64,000 bases of DNA, from the NCBI RefSeq assembly GCF_001548475.1, contig NZ_LRUJ01000011.1, positions 62,001-126,000 on the forward strand, read 5' to 3'. The notes under the pieces are model-generated. The model was not told the origin of the DNA, searched no databases, and worked only from the letters and a program-made list of their open reading frames with translations. The DNA comes from Bordetella hinzii LMG 13501. Its GTDB lineage: Bacteria; Pseudomonadota; Gammaproteobacteria; Burkholderiales; Burkholderiaceae_B. The position numbers and the translations under genes are program-made. Positions 61,998 through 64,000 of the stretch are shown here, in pieces (positions within the stretch are counted from its first letter, which is position 1; every line of letters begins with the position of its first letter).

Positions 61998-62798
61998 ATG
62001 AAGAATTCAAGACGATCCATGGCAGATCCCCGGCCCGACTCTCCGCTACGTACCCGCACTGCCCGGCAGGCGGGCGAGGGCGCGGCTTTCAGTCCGCTGT
62101 ATCGCCAGATCAAGGATCTGCTGGTCCAGAGCCTCGAGCGAGGCGAATGGAAACCCGGCGAACTCATCCCCTCCGAAATCGATCTCGCCGCCCGCTTCCA
62201 GGTAAGCCAGGGCACGGTGCGCAAGGCTGTCGACGAATTGGCCGCCGAGCACATGCTGCTGCGCCGCCAGGGCAAGGGCACCTTCGTGGCCACGCATCAC
62301 GAGGCCCGTGTGCGCTACCGCTTTCTGCGCCTGGCGCCCGACGAGGCCGGCGAGGGCGGGCGGGCCGAAAACCACGTCCTGGAATGCCGGCGGATCAGAG
62401 CCCCGGCCGAGATCGCCCGCGCCCTGGAGCTGCGGGCCGGCGAAACCGTGGTTTCCATCCGGCGGCAGCTGGCCATGAACCACGCGCCGGTCATCATCGA
62501 CGATATCTGGGTGCCCGGCGCGGCGTTCCGCGGCCTGACGCTGGACCTGCTCAAGGCCAACCGGGTGCCGCTCTACGGCTTGTTCGAATCCGAGTTCGGC
62601 GTCAGCATGGTCCGTGCCGACGAAAAAATCCGTGCCGTGGCGGCCTCCGAAGAGGTTGCCGCGTTGCTGCACGTTACGCCGGGTACACCGCTTCTGCAGG
62701 TGGACCGCATTTCGTACACCTATGGCGACAGGCCCATGGAAGTGCGCCGCGGGCTGTACCTTACCGATCACTATCACTACCGCAATAGTTTGAATTGA
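61998..62798 (+). CDS. GntR-family regulator, HutC subfamily
   Basis: A 266-residue regulator with an N-terminal winged helix (about 32-98: PLYRQIKDLLVQSLERGEW; GELIPSEIDLAARFQVSQGT) and a C-terminal UTRA ligand domain (about 105-255: VVSIRRQLAMNHAPVIIDDI; PLLQVDRISYTYGDRPMEV). Being divergent from mdh and 121 bases upstream of sdhC, it probably controls TCA-cycle and perhaps methylcitrate genes. The start could also be ATG 62019; neither has a strong ribosome site. Confidence 0.88.
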   Translation: MKNSRRSMADPRPDSPLRTRTARQAGEGAAFSPLYRQIKDLLVQSLERGEWKPGELIPSEIDLAARFQVSQGTVRKAVDELAAEHMLLRRQGKGTFVATHHEARVRYRFLRLAPDEAGEGGRAENHVLECRRIRAPAEIARALELRAGETVVSIRRQLAMNHAPVIIDDIWVPGAAFRGLTLDLLKANRVPLYGLFESEFGVSMVRADEKIRAVAASEEVAALLHVTPGTPLLQVDRISYTYGDRPMEVRRGLYLTDHYHYRNSLN

Positions 62799-62854
62799 TG
62801 AGCTTTTTCCCTACGATTTGATACGAACCCGCTCTCTGAGCGAAAATAGCTTGT

Positions 62855-62870
62855 TTGCCCATTTGGGCAA
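62855..62870. promoter_or_regulatory. Palindrome in the sdhC upstream region
   Basis: TTGCCCA (62855-62861) and TGGGCAA (62864-62870) form a perfect 7-bp inverted repeat with a TT centre, about 50 bases before the sdhC ATG. It could be an operator or a leader hairpin. Confidence 0.4.
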
Positions 62871-62919
62871 TGGCGTTTCCGCCGTCACGATTCCCTAGTT
62901 CCGAAACACCGAGGCCGTC

Positions 62920-63333
62920 ATGTCCGACTCAGCTGCCAAGCCGCGTCCACAGTTTCGCAATATCAGCGTTCCGCAAATCCTCAGTTACCGCCTGCCCCTG
63001 GCCGGCAAACTGTCCATCCTGCATCGCGTCAGCGGCGCCTTGCTCTTTCTCTGTCTGCCCTTGGTCATCGTGCCGCTGTTCGCGGCTAGCGTGACCTCGC
63101 CGGAAAGCTTTGCGCAAGTGGCCCAATATGCGGCCAATCCCCTGGTCAAGCTCGTGCTCCTGGTGTTGATCTGGGGCTATCTGCATCACTTCTGTGCCGG
63201 CATCCGCTACCTGGTCCTCGATCTGCACATCGGCATCGACAAGGCTTCGAGCCGCAAGAGCGCCGCGGCCGTGTTCGCGGTCAGCCTGGTCCTGACCCTG
63301 GTGTTCGCTCTCAAATTGTTCGGAGTCCTGTAA
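62920..63333 (+). CDS. sdhC: Succinate dehydrogenase cytochrome b556 subunit
   Basis: A 137-residue membrane anchor with three helices. SILHRVSGALLFLCLPLVIVP is the family entry (quinone-site Ser and Arg), and LHHFCAGIRYLVLDLHIG carries the haem ligand region. It overlaps sdhD by one base. Confidence 0.95.
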   Translation: MSDSAAKPRPQFRNISVPQILSYRLPLAGKLSILHRVSGALLFLCLPLVIVPLFAASVTSPESFAQVAQYAANPLVKLVLLVLIWGYLHHFCAGIRYLVLDLHIGIDKASSRKSAAAVFAVSLVLTLVFALKLFGVL

Positions 63334-63716
63334 TGCAAGACACCAAGAACTTCGGCCCCAAGCGCCTCGTCGTCGGCGCGCACTACGGCACGGTGGATTT
63401 CATCGCCCAGCGCCTGACGGCCATCATCATGGCCGTCTACACCCTGGTGCTGATCATCGGCCTGCTGGTCATGCCGGCCTACACCTATGAAAACTGGAAG
63501 GCCCTGTTCACCTTCCATGTGTTCGCTCTTCCCCTGGGCCAGATCCTGGCCTCGCTCGCTTTCTTTGCGCTGGCCTGGCATGCCTGGATCGGCGTGCGCG
63601 ACATCTGGATGGATTATGTACGGCCGGTGGGTGTTCGCCTGCTGCTGCAAGTGCTGACCATCCTCTGGCTCGTTGGCACGGTCGTGTACTTCGCGCAAAT
63701 CATCTGGAGAATCTAA
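63333..63716 (+). CDS. sdhD: Succinate dehydrogenase membrane anchor subunit
   Basis: A 127-residue three-helix anchor: FIAQRLTAIIMAVYTLVLIIG first helix, then FFALAWHAWIGVRDIWMDYV with the haem-proximal His, then a final helix (LLLQVLTILWLVGTVVYF). Together with SdhC it binds haem b and ubiquinone. Confidence 0.94.
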   Translation: MQDTKNFGPKRLVVGAHYGTVDFIAQRLTAIIMAVYTLVLIIGLLVMPAYTYENWKALFTFHVFALPLGQILASLAFFALAWHAWIGVRDIWMDYVRPVGVRLLLQVLTILWLVGTVVYFAQIIWRI

Positions 63717-63731
63717 GCCGTGGTCGCTGTC

Positions 63732-64000
63732 ATGAATTCATTGCCGCGCCGCCAATTTGACGTGGTGGTCGTGGGCGCCGGCGGAGCCGGCATGCGCTGT
63801 TCGCTGCAACTGTCCCAGGCGGGACTGTCGGTGGCGGTCCTGTCCAAAGTGTTCCCCACGCGCTCGCACACCGTTGCCGCGCAGGGCGGCGTGAGCGCCT
63901 CGCTGGGCAACATGAGCGAAGACAACTGGTACTGGCACATGTATGACACCGTCAAGGGGTCGGACTGGCTGGGCGACCAGGATGCCATCGAGTTCATGTG
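63732..64000 (+). CDS. sdhA: Succinate dehydrogenase flavoprotein subunit, N-terminal part
   Basis: The first 89 codons of SdhA; the gene continues beyond the window. [19 protein letters not shown] is the FAD dinucleotide site, and [16 protein letters not shown] contains the His to which FAD is covalently attached in the family. ATG 63732 is preferred; an in-frame GTG lies at 63720. Confidence 0.96.
   Translation, partial: MNSLPRRQFDVVVVGAGGAGMRCSLQLSQAGLSVAVLSKVFPTRSHTVAAQGGVSASLGNMSEDNWYWHMYDTVKGSDWLGDQDAIEFM

Overview
The window is a dense, GC-rich bacterial chromosome segment. Gene content and order (fabF, rpoE-rseA-rseB-mucD-lepA-lepB-rnc-era-recO, pyrG/eno/ftsB, prpBCD/mdh/gntR/sdhCDA) point to a betaproteobacterium of the Alcaligenaceae, most like Bordetella or Achromobacter. 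I saw no rRNA, tRNA, insertion sequence, prophage or CRISPR array. No gene-free stretch exceeds about 300 bases; the longest (61699-61997) is a regulatory region.

Layout. 1-9.7 kb: the 3' end of fabF, a small YgfX-like gene, the envelope-stress sigma factor with its anti-sigma and periplasmic proteins, then lepA, lepB, rnc, era and recO, all on the plus strand. 9.8-12.8 kb (minus): pepA, holC, a small hypothetical gene and a BI-1 family membrane protein. 12.9-18.9 kb: lptF, a LysR regulator divergent from a branched-chain-type binding protein and mmsA, then a CysB-type regulator. 19-29.5 kb: a Fur-box-preceded DUF2325 gene, an NlpC/P60 lipoprotein, the prpE / HbpS-like / MFS operon, acs, an EamA exporter, threonine aldolase and two minus-strand enzymes. 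29.5-33.2 kb: ETF-ubiquinone oxidoreductase, a thioesterase and scoAB.

33.4-44.5 kb is the most distinctive block. It holds an RpiR/SIS regulator, an isoaspartyl peptidase, a complete peptide ABC importer (fused double ATPase, binding protein, two permeases), a DmpA/S58 aminopeptidase, a DppA/M55 D-aminopeptidase and an Xaa-Pro aminopeptidase. It reads as one uptake-and-digestion system for peptides that ordinary peptidases handle poorly (isoaspartyl, D-residue, beta-residue or proline bonds).

44.7-56.8 kb: pyrG, a DUF1330 gene, eno and ftsB on plus; then minus-strand genes for a TadE-like protein, Hsp33, a gamma carbonic anhydrase, an acyl-CoA synthetase, an LpxH-like phosphoesterase, an RDD membrane protein, a 65-residue orphan with a striking operator-promoter, a THUMP methyltransferase and HemJ. 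56.8-64 kb: the methylcitrate cycle (prpD, prpC, prpB) and mdh on minus, divergent from a HutC-type GntR regulator followed by sdhC, sdhD and the start of sdhA. Methylcitrate-cycle output (succinate, pyruvate) feeds directly into the adjacent TCA genes, and a 26-bp palindrome lies between mdh and gntR.

The clearest non-coding signals are paired inverted repeats at promoters: TTGTGC/GCACAA elements on both sides of the binding protein-mmsA cassette, a 12-bp inverted repeat before the CysB-type gene, two Fur-like boxes before DUF2325, the 14-bp operator around the -10 of the 65-residue gene, and the mdh/gntR palindrome. All functional calls rest on sequence reading without database searches.
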